DNA of 64,000 nt from Thalassovita taeanensis (GTDB lineage Bacteria; Pseudomonadota; Alphaproteobacteria; Rhodobacterales; Rhodobacteraceae): contig NZ_FOEP01000001.1 in NCBI RefSeq assembly GCF_900110775.1, forward strand, positions 457,785 to 521,784. Direction: 5' to 3'. Both the position numbers and the translations under genes were made by a program. A model generated the notes under the pieces. The model ran no database searches, was not told the DNA's origin, and saw only the letters and a list, made by a program, of their open reading frames with translations. The number at the start of each line of letters is the position of its first letter. Position 1 is the first letter of the stretch. Positions 45,756-54,816 of this stretch are shown one piece after another.

Positions 45756-45980
45756 TGTCCTGTCTCCTTGCGCGCCAGCATTTGCGCCACCTGATCTGCG
45801 GGCACCCTGTGACAGAGCCGTGACAAAGGGACATTGATCAGCGGTAGCAATGATGGCGAAATCCGGGGCCTATAACTGCGGTTTAGGCGGGTTGCCGATC
45901 TATTTACGCAAAGTTTGCCTTCCCTTCAGCGCGCTGGGGTGGTGTAACCGTGAAAAATCACGACTCGACGGGAGAAAAAC

Positions 45981-46499
45981 ATGGCCGGATCGGTGAATAA
46001 AGTAATACTCGTTGGCAATCTCGGCCGCGACCCCGAAGTGCGGTCGTTCCAGAATGGCGGCAAAGTGTGCAACCTGCGCATCGCGACCTCGGAAACTTGG
46101 AAAGACCGCAGCACTGGCGAGCGCAAAGAGCGCACCGAGTGGCATTCGGTTGCGATCTTTCAGGAAGGTCTAGTCCGAGTGGCGGAGCAATATCTGCGCA
46201 AAGGCTCCAAGGTCTATATCGAAGGCAAGCTGCAAACCCGGAAATGGCAGGATCAGTCCGGCGCTGACCGCTATTCCACCGAGGTGGTTCTGCAAGGCTT
46301 TGACGGCACACTGGTGATGCTGGATGGCCGCGGCGAAGGCGGCGGTAGCCAGGGCGGTGGCAGTCAGGGCGGCGGCTATGGCGGCGATTACGGGAATGAC
46401 TATAGCGGCGGCGCGGGTGGTGGATATGATAGCGGCCCCGCACAGGGCGGTGGCGGTCGTGCGCCTTCCCGCGATATCGACGACGAAATCCCATTCTGA
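45981..46499 (+). CDS. ssb: Single-stranded DNA-binding protein
   Basis: A 172-residue protein that coats single-stranded DNA in replication and repair. The OB fold starts with [18 protein letters not shown] and continues with TEWHSVAIF and [14 protein letters not shown] glycine-rich linker (about 115-160) leads to the acidic tip DDEIPF, which recruits partner enzymes. A GGGAG site lies before the ATG. I found no LexA-type box in the 225 bases upstream. Confidence 0.97.
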   Translation: MAGSVNKVILVGNLGRDPEVRSFQNGGKVCNLRIATSETWKDRSTGERKERTEWHSVAIFQEGLVRVAEQYLRKGSKVYIEGKLQTRKWQDQSGADRYSTEVVLQGFDGTLVMLDGRGEGGGSQGGGSQGGGYGGDYGNDYSGGAGGGYDSGPAQGGGGRAPSRDIDDEIPF

Positions 46500-46521
46500 T
46501 CGCAATACCATTTTACAGACC

Positions 46522-46549
46522 AAAGGCCGCCCTTATCCGGGCGGCCTTT
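46522..46549. terminator. Bidirectional terminator between ssb and a small converging gene
   Basis: AAAGGCCGCCC (46522-46532) pairs perfectly with GGGCGGCCTTT (46539-46549) over a six-base loop. It lies 22 bases after ssb and 4 bases past the stop of the small minus-strand gene, so it can end both transcripts. Confidence 0.85.
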
Positions 46550-46553
46550 GGCG

Positions 46554-46691
46554 TTACATGACCCACTCGATTGCCCACATTACACAGGCCACAGGCAGCG
46601 ACAGCCCCACAGCCAGAAGCAATGCGGCCCGCGCCGTCAGGCGCGGTGCGGGTGCGGTTACGCCGAAAATCGGGGAAGAGGTCTTTTTCAT
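46554..46691 (-). CDS. 45-residue single-pass membrane protein, unknown
   Basis: A 45-residue frame: a basic start (MKKTSSPIFG, then PAPRLTARA), one hydrophobic helix from about 24 to 40 (ALLLAVGLSLPVACVMW) and a short end IEWVM. The two charged parts and single helix are typical of a real small inner-membrane protein. Its stop sits right beside a strong terminator shared with ssb, and the start is divergent from the GNAT/FemAB-like gene. The ribosome site is weak (TGGGGGC). I do not recognise a family. Confidence 0.55.
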   Translation of the reverse strand: MKKTSSPIFGVTAPAPRLTARAALLLAVGLSLPVACVMWAIEWVM

Positions 46692-46698
46692 GCCCCCA

Positions 46699-46713
46699 TT
46701 AACCACGTCTTAG
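46699..46713. promoter_or_regulatory. Weak CtrA-type site (TTAA-N7-TTAG)
   Basis: TTAA (46699-46702), seven bases, then TTAG (46710-46713), one mismatch from the CtrA consensus TTAA-N7-TTAA. It lies between two divergent genes, 8 bases before the small membrane protein start. Such near matches are fairly frequent by chance. Confidence 0.25.
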
Positions 46714-46736
46714 GTGTTCATAGCGTTAACAGAGAC

Positions 46737-47714
46737 ATGGAATGTCACTGGTCCGACACCGCCGCGCCGACCGGCCTGCCCGCTCCGCTGCCGCAAAGCG
46801 CCGCCTATGCCACTGCGTTGACCGCGCTGGGGCGGCGTGTGATCCATGCTCGCCTGACCGACAGCGGGAGGGATCTGGCCCAGGCGCAGTTGATCCTGCG
46901 CTCTGCTGGGAGGCTTGGCACATTGGCCTATCTGCCGCGCGGCCCGGTCTGGGCACAGCCGCCCAGCCCCGCACAGCAACGAACCACGCTGCACCTGCTG
47001 CGACACACCCTGCCTGCGCTTGGCCCCGTTGCGCTGATCGCGAATGCCGAGACCCCGTATCAGGACACCGCCCACCATACCCTTGGTCACAGCGCGCTGA
47101 TTACTCCGCAACACATCGCCACGCTTGACCTGCGCCCAGATGATGACACCCGTCTCGCCACCCAGAACCCCAAATGGCGCAACCATCTGCGCGCCGCCGG
47201 TCGCAAGGGCCTGCGTATCATGAATGCGCCGCTGCCGCCCGACCCAGACCACTGGCTGCTTCGGGCAGAGGCCAAACAGCGCAGCATACGCCGCTATGCC
47301 AACCTGCCGCTGTCTCTTCCGCTGACCCTGTCTCGCCTTGCCCCGCATCAAACCCGCATTTTCACCGCCTGGGTTGGCGAAACACCAATCGCCGCGATGC
47401 TTTTTCTACTGCATCCTCCGCAGGCCAGCTATCATATCGGCTGGACCGGGCCGCAGGGGCGTGCAGCCTCGGCGCATCACCTGCTTCTCTGGCACGCGTC
47501 ACTCTGGTTGCGATCCAAGAAAATCACTGGTCTTGACCTCGGCACGTTAGAGACGGACATTAATCCCGGCCTTGCCCGATTCAAAATCGGCTCCGGCGCA
47601 ACGGCTCGTCCTTTGGGGCATACATGGCTCGACGCGCCGCTGGTCACGCCCTTGGGACGTCTTTTGCGCCCAGCCCGCCGCTTGAAATGCGGCGGAGGGG
47701 CCACTATTTCCTGA
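46737..47714 (+). CDS. GNAT/FemAB-like acyltransferase
   Basis: A 325-residue soluble protein. The central block [16 protein letters not shown] and the end [70 protein letters not shown] in shape match the FemAB/BioF2-like GNAT superfamily, which acylates amino sugars or peptides using acyl-CoA or aminoacyl-tRNA. The start at 46737 begins the homologous part. No partner gene suggests a substrate. It is followed closely by typA, 71 bases on. Confidence 0.65.
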   Translation: MECHWSDTAAPTGLPAPLPQSAAYATALTALGRRVIHARLTDSGRDLAQAQLILRSAGRLGTLAYLPRGPVWAQPPSPAQQRTTLHLLRHTLPALGPVALIANAETPYQDTAHHTLGHSALITPQHIATLDLRPDDDTRLATQNPKWRNHLRAAGRKGLRIMNAPLPPDPDHWLLRAEAKQRSIRRYANLPLSLPLTLSRLAPHQTRIFTAWVGETPIAAMLFLLHPPQASYHIGWTGPQGRAASAHHLLLWHASLWLRSKKITGLDLGTLETDINPGLARFKIGSGATARPLGHTWLDAPLVTPLGRLLRPARRLKCGGGATIS

Positions 47715-47785
47715 TCCTGTCCATTGGCTCTGGCCTTTTGGCACAAGACCGTATAGCCGAGCCGCGAACAACCCAAGGACATCTC

Positions 47786-49603
47786 ATGGAACTGCGCAAT
47801 ATCGCCATCATCGCCCACGTTGACCACGGCAAGACTACGCTGGTGGATGAGCTGCTGAAGCAATCCGGCGCTTTCCGTGAAAATCAGGCCGTCGCCGAAC
47901 GCGCGATGGACAGCAACGATCTGGAACGCGAACGCGGGATCACCATTCTGGCCAAGGCAACTTCGGTCGAATGGAAAGGCACCCGCATCAACATCGTTGA
48001 CACCCCAGGCCACGCCGATTTCGGCGGCGAAGTCGAGCGGATCCTGTCGATGGTCGACGGTGTGGTGCTGCTGGTGGACGCCGCCGAAGGCCCGATGCCC
48101 CAGACCAAATTCGTGACCTCCAAGGCGCTCGCCTTGGGTCTGCGCCCGATCGTGGTACTGAACAAGGTCGACAAAGCCGACGCCGAGCCCGACCGCGCGC
48201 TGGACGAATGCTTTGATCTTTTCGCCACCCTCGGTGCCGATGATGATCAGCTGGATTTCCCGCATATGTATGCTTCGGGCCGCTCTGGCTGGGCAGATGC
48301 TGAACTGGACGGGCCGCGCAAGGACCTGCACGCGCTCTATAATCTCATCGTTAACCACGTGCCCGCGCCCAAGCAGCAAAAGCACAAGGACGAACCCTTC
48401 CGCATGCTGGCCACCACGCTTGGCAACGACCCATTTGTCGGTCGCCTGCTGACCGGTCGTGTCGAAAGCGGCACCATCAAGGCCGGTGCATCCGTGCAGG
48501 CCATCAGCCGCATCGGCCAGAAGATCGAACAATTCCGCGTTTCGAAAATTCAGGCGTTCCGTGGCCTCGCGCTGCAGGAAATTGACGAGGCCGTCGCAGG
48601 TGACATCGTCACATTGGCCGGTATGGCCAAGGCCACCGTGTCGGACACGATCTGTGCCCTCTCTGTCGAAGAGCCGCTGGAAGCCCAACCGATCGACCCG
48701 CCCACCATTACCGTAACCTTCGGCATCAACGATTCTCCGCTGGCAGGCCGTGACGGCAAAAAAGTGCAGTCCCGCGTCATCCGCGACCGCCTGATGAAAG
48801 AAGCCGAATCGAACGTCGCCATCAAAATCACCGATACTCCCGGCGGTGACGCCTTTGAGGTCGCCGGTCGTGGCGAACTTCAGATGGGCGTGCTGATTGA
48901 AAACATGCGCCGCGAAGGCTTTGAACTGAGCATTTCGCGCCCGCAAGTTCTGTTCCGCGAAGGCGAGAACGGCGAGCGACTGGAGCCGATTGAAGAAGTC
49001 ACCATCGACGTGGATGACGAATACTCCGGCGCAGTCATCGAAAAAATCACCGGCACGCGCAAAGGCGAACTGGTCGAGATGAAGCAAAACGCGGGCAAGA
49101 CGCGCATCATCGCAAATGTTCCGTCGCGCGGCCTGATCGGCTATCACGGTGAATTCCTGACCGATACCCGCGGCACCGGCGTTCTGAACCGCGTGTTCCA
49201 CAGCTGGGCGCCGCACAAAGGCCCGATCCCAGGTCGCCGTCAGGGCGTTCTGATCTCGATGGAAAACGGTGTCTCTGTGGCCTATGCACTGTGGAAACTC
49301 GAAGATCGCGGTCGCTTCTTTATCGGCGCTCAGGAAAATGTCTATCAGGGCATGGTCATCGGCGAGCACAGCCGCGACAACGACCTTGAAGTGAACCCTC
49401 TCAAGGGCAAGCAGTTGACCAACGTACGCGCCTCGGGTACCGATGAGGCAGTGCGCCTGACCACGCCAATCACGCTGTCGCTCGAAGAGGCAATTGCCTA
49501 TATCGACGATGACGAATTGGTAGAAGTGACGCCGAACGCGATCCGCCTGCGCAAGCGTTACCTTGATCCGCACGAACGTAAGCGCCACGCGCGCAACACC
49601 TAA
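47786..49603 (+). CDS. typA: Translational GTPase TypA/BipA
   Basis: A 605-residue ribosome-binding GTPase related to EF-G that helps 50S assembly and stress adaptation. The G motifs are HVDHGKTT (11-18), ERGITI with RGIT switch, DTPGHADF and [10 protein letters not shown]. The C-terminal domain unique to the family includes [14 protein letters not shown] and [17 protein letters not shown]. The ATG at 47786 follows AAGGAC; an upstream in-frame start would overlap the previous gene. A strong terminator follows directly. Confidence 0.96.
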   Translation: MELRNIAIIAHVDHGKTTLVDELLKQSGAFRENQAVAERAMDSNDLERERGITILAKATSVEWKGTRINIVDTPGHADFGGEVERILSMVDGVVLLVDAAEGPMPQTKFVTSKALALGLRPIVVLNKVDKADAEPDRALDECFDLFATLGADDDQLDFPHMYASGRSGWADAELDGPRKDLHALYNLIVNHVPAPKQQKHKDEPFRMLATTLGNDPFVGRLLTGRVESGTIKAGASVQAISRIGQKIEQFRVSKIQAFRGLALQEIDEAVAGDIVTLAGMAKATVSDTICALSVEEPLEAQPIDPPTITVTFGINDSPLAGRDGKKVQSRVIRDRLMKEAESNVAIKITDTPGGDAFEVAGRGELQMGVLIENMRREGFELSISRPQVLFREGENGERLEPIEEVTIDVDDEYSGAVIEKITGTRKGELVEMKQNAGKTRIIANVPSRGLIGYHGEFLTDTRGTGVLNRVFHSWAPHKGPIPGRRQGVLISMENGVSVAYALWKLEDRGRFFIGAQENVYQGMVIGEHSRDNDLEVNPLKGKQLTNVRASGTDEAVRLTTPITLSLEEAIAYIDDDELVEVTPNAIRLRKRYLDPHERKRHARNT

Positions 49604-49604
49604 T

Positions 49605-49640
49605 AAAAAGGGCCCCGGCAGCAATGCCGAGGCCCTTTTT
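49605..49640. terminator. Bidirectional terminator after typA
   Basis: A stem formed by AAAAAGGGCC-C-CGGCA and TGCCG-A-GGCCCTTTTT with a GCAA loop. It starts 2 bases after the typA stop and ends with T5 in both directions, serving also the converging DUF1330 gene. Confidence 0.93.
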
Positions 49641-49657
49641 CTGCTGCGTATTAGATC

Positions 49658-49945
49658 TTACTCAGAGGTCTCAACCACCATCAGCTCACGCTCGGACGCA
49701 CCGCGCGCATGGCTTAGCGCTTCTTGGTATTCAGGGCTGTGATAGCACTCCACAGCCACTTCTACCGATGGGAACCGCGCGACCACATTGCGCGGCCGTT
49801 CCTTGCCCTCAAGCTGAACGAACTTGCCGCCGCGCGCAACAAATGTGCCGCCGTGCTTGGCGATCGCTGGCCCCGCCAATTCGGCGTATTTGCCGTAAGC
49901 CTCGGCGTCCGTCACAGTCACATGTGCAATCCAAAGTGCGCCCAT
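49658..49945 (-). CDS. DUF1330-family protein
   Basis: A 95-residue dimeric alpha/beta-barrel-type protein. The start WIAHVTVTDAEAYGKYAELAGPAIAKHGGTFVARGG and the block ECYHSPEYQEALSHARGASERELMVVE are typical of DUF1330. Family members are small cytoplasmic proteins of unknown role. It follows alaS by 3 bases and ends before the shared terminator, so it is probably cotranscribed with alaS. Confidence 0.88.
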   Translation of the reverse strand: MGALWIAHVTVTDAEAYGKYAELAGPAIAKHGGTFVARGGKFVQLEGKERPRNVVARFPSVEVAVECYHSPEYQEALSHARGASERELMVVETSE

Positions 49946-49948
49946 CTC

Positions 49949-52609
49949 TTATCCTCCGATCGCGGTTTCCGCCGCCTTGATGGCCGCATCAGCGTTCGAC
50001 ACGTCCTTGCCACCGCCCTGCGCCATATCCGGGCGGCCACCGCCGCCTTTGCCACCCAATACCGGTACGGCCGCCTTGACCAAATCGACCGCCGAAACAG
50101 TGCCAATCAGGTCCGCCGTCACACCGGCAGCCACCGCAGCCTTGCCGTCGGCATCAGCGATAAGCAGCACCGCGCCCGACCCAAGCCGCTGTTTGTGTTC
50201 GTCAATTAGAGCAGGCAGATCCTTGCCGGATACGCCCGACAATACCTGCGCCACAAATTTCACGCCGTTGATCTCGCGCACTTCAGCAGCGCCGCCCTGC
50301 CCGGCGCCACCAGCCATCGCCAATTCGCGGCGTAACTGCGCCACCTCATTCGACAGCGTCCGCCGCTCGTCTAGCAAGGCCTTAACCCGGTCCGCCACAT
50401 CCGCCGATGGCGCCTTCAGCGCATCCGAAACGGACGCCAAAATCGCGGCCTGATCATGCAAATGATCCAGCGCGGCTTGCCCGGTCAACGCCTCGATCCG
50501 GCGCACGCCTGCGCTGGACGCGCTATCGCCCAGAACCACGCAGATACCGATATCCCCAGTCTGCTTCACATGTGTCCCGCCGCACAGCTCCAGCGAATAG
50601 GTCTGCCGATCCTGACCTTTCCCGGTCGCCGCACGCCCCATCGATACAACACGCACCTCGTCACCGTACTTCTCGCCAAACAACGCCTGCGCGCCGATCG
50701 CGCGGGCATCGTCTGGCGTCATGATCCGAGTCACAACCGGACTGTTCTGTCGGATAAAGGCGTTCACATCTGCCGTCACCTTGCTCAGTTCGGCATCGGA
50801 CAGCGCCTTGGAGTGGCTAAAATCAAACCGCAGTCGGTCTGGCGCATTCAACGATCCGCGCTGCGCGACATGCGCGCCCAACGTTTCGCGCAGTGCCTCG
50901 TGCAGCAAATGTGTCGCCGAGTGGTTGGCACGAATGGCCGTCCGCCGCGCGTGGTCGACCTCTAGTGCGACCGCTGCCCCCTTGGAAATCTCGCCCTCGG
51001 TTACCTCGGCGAAATGAATAAATACACCTGCCGATTTCCGCGTGTCAGTTATCCGGGCGACACCACCTTCGCCCCGGATCATCCCGGTGTCGCCCACCTG
51101 ACCGCCGCTTTCCGCGTAAAACGGCGTCTGGTTCAGCGCGATCTGTACGGTTTCGCCTTTCGTGGCCTTGGCAACTTCGGCTCCATCCTTGATCAGAGCC
51201 ACAACCTGCGCCTCGGCGGTTTCTGTATCGTAGCCCAAAAAATCCGTCGCACCATGCTTGTCAGCGACGTCAAACCAAATCGTGGCATCCGCAGCTTCAC
51301 CTGAACCAGCCCAAGCGGCACGCGCCTTGGCCTTCTGCTCGGCCATTGCCGCATCAAACCCGTCAGTGTCCACCGCACGCCCCTTCTCGCGCAGCGCATC
51401 TTGTGTCAAATCCAGCGGAAACCCGAAAGTATCATAAAGCTTGAATGCAGCCTCGCCCGGCAACGCTGCTCCTTCGGGTAAATCGCCCAGTTCGTCGTCC
51501 AGCAACTTCAATCCGCGGTCAAGCGTTTGCTTGAACCGAGTTTCCTCCAGCTTCAGCGTTTCCTCGATCAGCGCCTGAGCCTGCCCCAGTTCAGGATAGG
51601 CCGCCCCCATCTGCCCCACCAAAGCGGGCACGAGTTGGTGCATCAGCGGATCTTTCGCACCCAGCAAATGCGCATGGCGCATGGCGCGCCGCATGATCCG
51701 GCGCAGAACATAGCCACGCCCATCGTTCGACGGCATGACGCCATCCGCGATCAAAAACGAGGTCGAACGCAAATGATCCGCAATCACCCGGTGATGCATC
51801 TTGCCCGGGCCATCCGGATCGGTCGAAGTTGCATTTGCGCTGGCCTCAATCAGGCTGCGGATCAGGTCGGTTGCATAGTTATCGTTCGTCCCCTGCAGCA
51901 GCGCCGCGACACGTTCGATCCCCATTCCGGTGTCAATCGATTGGTTCGGCAGATCGCGGCGTGTGCCATCCTCGAACTGCTCGTACTGCATGAAAACGAG
52001 GTTCCAAATCTCGACAAACCGGTCGCCATCTTCCTCTGGGCTACCCGGAGGCCCGCCCCAGATATGATCACCGTGGTCGAAGAAAATCTCTGTGCACGGC
52101 CCGCACGGCCCGGTCGGTCCCATCATCCAGAAGTTGTCATTTGTCGGGATGCGGATGATCTTGTCATCACTCAATCCCGCCACCTTTTTCCACATCTCTG
52201 CGGCCTCGTCATCGGTGTGGTACACTGTCACCAACAGACGGTCTTTTGGAATATCCAGCTCTTTGGTGATCAGTTCCCAAGCGAACGGGATCGCATCAGA
52301 TTTAAAATAATCCCCGAAGCTGAAATTTCCGAGCATCTCGAAGAACGTATGATGCCGCGCGGTATAGCCAACATTGTCCAAATCATTGTGCTTGCCACCC
52401 GCCCTCACACATTTCTGCGCCGAAGTCGCACGCTTATAGTCGCGATGCTCGACCCCGGTGAACAAATTCTTGAACTGCACCATTCCCGAATTGGTAAACA
52501 TCAAAGTCGGATCGTTCCGGGGAACAAGAGGGCTGGACGGCACGATCTCGTGCCCCTGTTTCTGAAAATAGTTCAGAAAAGTCGAACGGATGTCATTCAG
52601 CGTCGGCAT
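49949..52609 (-). CDS. alaS: Alanine--tRNA ligase
   Basis: An 886-residue class II synthetase with editing and C-Ala domains. The N-terminal catalytic part has [32 protein letters not shown] and GMGIERVA. The editing domain has the zinc-type motifs [11 protein letters not shown] and [11 protein letters not shown]. The C-terminal part is helical with a final glycine-rich stretch ([16 protein letters not shown]). The start at 52609 begins the conserved [12 protein letters not shown] region. A longer frame upstream is not conserved in appearance. Confidence 0.96.
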   Translation of the reverse strand: MPTLNDIRSTFLNYFQKQGHEIVPSSPLVPRNDPTLMFTNSGMVQFKNLFTGVEHRDYKRATSAQKCVRAGGKHNDLDNVGYTARHHTFFEMLGNFSFGDYFKSDAIPFAWELITKELDIPKDRLLVTVYHTDDEAAEMWKKVAGLSDDKIIRIPTNDNFWMMGPTGPCGPCTEIFFDHGDHIWGGPPGSPEEDGDRFVEIWNLVFMQYEQFEDGTRRDLPNQSIDTGMGIERVAALLQGTNDNYATDLIRSLIEASANATSTDPDGPGKMHHRVIADHLRSTSFLIADGVMPSNDGRGYVLRRIMRRAMRHAHLLGAKDPLMHQLVPALVGQMGAAYPELGQAQALIEETLKLEETRFKQTLDRGLKLLDDELGDLPEGAALPGEAAFKLYDTFGFPLDLTQDALREKGRAVDTDGFDAAMAEQKAKARAAWAGSGEAADATIWFDVADKHGATDFLGYDTETAEAQVVALIKDGAEVAKATKGETVQIALNQTPFYAESGGQVGDTGMIRGEGGVARITDTRKSAGVFIHFAEVTEGEISKGAAVALEVDHARRTAIRANHSATHLLHEALRETLGAHVAQRGSLNAPDRLRFDFSHSKALSDAELSKVTADVNAFIRQNSPVVTRIMTPDDARAIGAQALFGEKYGDEVRVVSMGRAATGKGQDRQTYSLELCGGTHVKQTGDIGICVVLGDSASSAGVRRIEALTGQAALDHLHDQAAILASVSDALKAPSADVADRVKALLDERRTLSNEVAQLRRELAMAGGAGQGGAAEVREINGVKFVAQVLSGVSGKDLPALIDEHKQRLGSGAVLLIADADGKAAVAAGVTADLIGTVSAVDLVKAAVPVLGGKGGGGRPDMAQGGGKDVSNADAAIKAAETAIGG

Positions 52610-52685
52610 GGATGGGTCTTCCCGGGCAAAGCAAAGGTCACGCAGATTTATCCCCCCGCGCCCCCCGTGTCCACAGCAAGTAAAA

Positions 52686-52715
52686 GGGCCAGTGGCTTTC
52701 TCAAGCCACGGCCCC
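52686..52715 (-). terminator. Terminator of recA
   Basis: GGGCC-A-GTGGCT pairs with AGCCAC-G-GGCCC-type arms across a TTCTCA loop. On the minus strand it is followed by TTTTACTTG. It lies 20 bases after the recA stop, before alaS. Confidence 0.85.
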
Positions 52716-52735
52716 AAATCAGTCCTGCATACTGC

Positions 52736-53809
52736 TTAAGCTTCGAGAATATCGGACTCGCCGCCATCCTCGTTCATGTTGAACTCCAGCCCATGTGCCG
52801 CGCGGATTTTATCTTCAATCTCCATCGCCACTTTCGGGTTGTCCTTCAAAAACAGCTTCGAGTTTTCACGGCCTTGCCCCAGACGTTCATCGGCATAACT
52901 GAACCAAGCCCCCGACTTCTCGACCACACCGGCCTTAACCCCCAAGTCCAACAATTCGCCGGTCTTGGAAATTCCTTCGCCATACATGATGTCAAATTCA
53001 ACTTGCTTGAACGGCGGCGCCACCTTGTTCTTGACCACTTTGACCCGGGTCGAGTTCCCGACCACCTCGTCACGATCCTTGATCGAACCGATACGGCGAA
53101 TATCAAGTCGAACCGAGCTATAAAATTTCAACGCATTGCCACCCGTCGTGGTTTCCGGGCTCCCGAACATGACGCCAATTTTCATCCGAATCTGGTTAAT
53201 GAACACAACCGTGCACTTGGTCCGACTGATTGATCCTGTCAGCTTCCGCATTGCCTGGCTCATCAAGCGGGCATGAACACCGACGCTGCTGTCCCCCATG
53301 TCCCCCTCCAACTCACTTTTCGGAGTCAAGGCGGCCACAGAATCAACCACGATCATGCTGACAGCGCCAGATCGCACCAACGTGTCCACTATCTCTAGCG
53401 CTTGTTCGCCTGTGTCTGGCTGGCTGATCAGCAACTCATCCAAGTTGACGCCCAGTTTTCGCGCATAAAGCGGATCCAGTGCGTGTTCGGCGTCAACAAA
53501 GGCGCAAACCCCACCCTTTTTCTGCTCCTCCGCCACGCAATGCAGCGTCAGAGTGGTTTTACCAGAGCTTTCCGGGCCGTAAATTTCGACAACGCGCCCC
53601 TTGGGCAACCCGCCAATACCAAGCGCAATATCTAGCCCCAGAGATCCCGTCGATGTGGATTCGATCTCCTGCACGGCATTCTCGTCGCCGAGCTTCATGA
53701 TGGACCCCTTGCCGAACTGACGTTCGATCTGAGCCAAGGCGCTGTCCAGTGCCTTTTTCTTGTCTGCGTTTTTTTTGCTGTCCATGGATAGAAGATCTGC
53801 CGCTGCCAT
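52736..53809 (-). CDS. recA: Recombinase RecA
   Basis: A 357-residue recombinase that forms filaments on single-stranded DNA, drives strand exchange and triggers LexA self-cleavage. Walker A is GPESSGKT (78-85). Others are [31 protein letters not shown], and the L2 loop [26 protein letters not shown]. The C-terminal tail is acidic. The start at 53809 precedes the conserved region; upstream lies a promoter with two LexA-type boxes. A terminator follows. Confidence 0.98.
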   Translation of the reverse strand: MAAADLLSMDSKKNADKKKALDSALAQIERQFGKGSIMKLGDENAVQEIESTSTGSLGLDIALGIGGLPKGRVVEIYGPESSGKTTLTLHCVAEEQKKGGVCAFVDAEHALDPLYARKLGVNLDELLISQPDTGEQALEIVDTLVRSGAVSMIVVDSVAALTPKSELEGDMGDSSVGVHARLMSQAMRKLTGSISRTKCTVVFINQIRMKIGVMFGSPETTTGGNALKFYSSVRLDIRRIGSIKDRDEVVGNSTRVKVVKNKVAPPFKQVEFDIMYGEGISKTGELLDLGVKAGVVEKSGAWFSYADERLGQGRENSKLFLKDNPKVAMEIEDKIRAAHGLEFNMNEDGGESDILEA

Positions 53810-53860
53810 TGTTCGCTTCCTTATCCCATACCCGCCACCGGCCGGCAATCACTGCTTCAT

Positions 53861-53875
53861 GTTCTCATCTTGTTC
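53861..53875. promoter_or_regulatory. LexA-type SOS box of recA
   Basis: The plus strand reads GTTCTCATCTTGTTC, an exact GTTC-N7-GTTC, the known alphaproteobacterial LexA consensus. It lies about 52-66 bases before the recA start and just downstream of the putative promoter (TTGCAA 53912-53907 and CATAGA 53889-53884 on the minus strand, 17 bases apart). LexA bound here would block recA transcription. Confidence 0.8.
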
Positions 53876-53883
53876 CCATCACC

Positions 53884-53912
53884 TCTATGAGCACAAAATG
53901 GGAACATTGCAA
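53884..53912 (-). promoter_or_regulatory. recA promoter with a second, imperfect LexA box
   Basis: On the minus strand TTGCAA (-35) and CATAGA (-10) are 17 bases apart. Between them, GTTCCCATTTTGTGC (53905-53891) is one base away from GTTC-N7-GTTC. A LexA dimer here would cover the promoter core, adding to the exact box downstream. Confidence 0.5.
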
Positions 53913-54004
53913 CTTGAAATTTCATGTGTTGAATTTGACCCAGCAAGGTTAAAGAATGGTTTACACTAATTCTGAAATGGCCCGGCTTTGGGAAAGGAGC
54001 GTTT

Positions 54005-54601
54005 ATGCTAGTGTTTTGGAAGGAAAAACTCGTATTTCTTTCCGTCCCCAAAACCGGGACGACCGCATATGAGATGGCACTGGCGCCACACGCATCCATG
54101 GTGATTCTCGACCCGCCTGAACTGAAGCATGCGCCGGTTTATCGCTACAACCGCTTCTTTCGCCCGATGTTTGAAAAGGCCTGCAAGGCCGAGCTGGAAA
54201 CATTTGCAGTGATGCGCGAGCCCATCAGCTGGCTTGGAAGCTGGTATCGATATCGACGCAGGCCGTTCATGTTGGGAAAGCCCAATTCCACCCATGATAT
54301 CAGCTTCGACGCCTTTGTAGACGCCTACGCAGAGAACAAGACTCCTGGGTTTGCCAATGTCGGTAGCCAGGCCAAATTTCTGGAGCCGCGCCCTAACGGC
54401 ACGTGCGTGACCCATCTGTTTCGTTATGAAAACCAACCGCGCCTGATTTCCTTCCTCGAAAGCCGACTTTCACTGCACCTTGACCTGTCGCGCGAGAACG
54501 TCTCGCCGGTCATGGACCTGACCCTCTCCAAGGCAACGGCGCAGAAGTTACGCCAAAAATGTGCTGCTGAATTCGAGCTTTGGAACAGTATTGGCAACTG
54601 A
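54005..54601 (+). CDS. Sulfotransferase-family protein
   Basis: A 198-residue protein with the 5'-phosphosulfate loop SVPKTGTTAYE (13-23) and a 3'-phosphate segment VMREPISWLGSWYRYR (about 75-90), the two PAPS-binding sites of sulfotransferases. It is shorter than most (250-300), lacking some of the C-terminal helices. It stands alone between recA and cckA, divergent from recA. The acceptor is unknown. A second gene of the same superfamily in this window is broken. Confidence 0.8.
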   Translation: MLVFWKEKLVFLSVPKTGTTAYEMALAPHASMVILDPPELKHAPVYRYNRFFRPMFEKACKAELETFAVMREPISWLGSWYRYRRRPFMLGKPNSTHDISFDAFVDAYAENKTPGFANVGSQAKFLEPRPNGTCVTHLFRYENQPRLISFLESRLSLHLDLSRENVSPVMDLTLSKATAQKLRQKCAAEFELWNSIGN

Positions 54602-54816
54602 CCAAGCGCGACCTTCGCTTGGAAGCAACATTTCGGTATTTTTGTCGCGCTGAGGTCCCGTGTTTTCCGCTCTGCCCAACAGCCATCTCAAGACCGTTCT
54701 GTTCTTTGAGCGTCCGAACGGTCTGCGCGTCCGCAGAAACGGGATTCCGTTGTCCGCCCTTTGCGAGAGCAGCCTCTCGATAGCGCTGCAATAGCATTTA
54801 AGGCCACGAGCGAGGC

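Noticed and set aside
54602..54816. Short frames between the sulfotransferase and cckA
   Set aside because: No start site or motif; the stretch is ordinary non-coding sequence.
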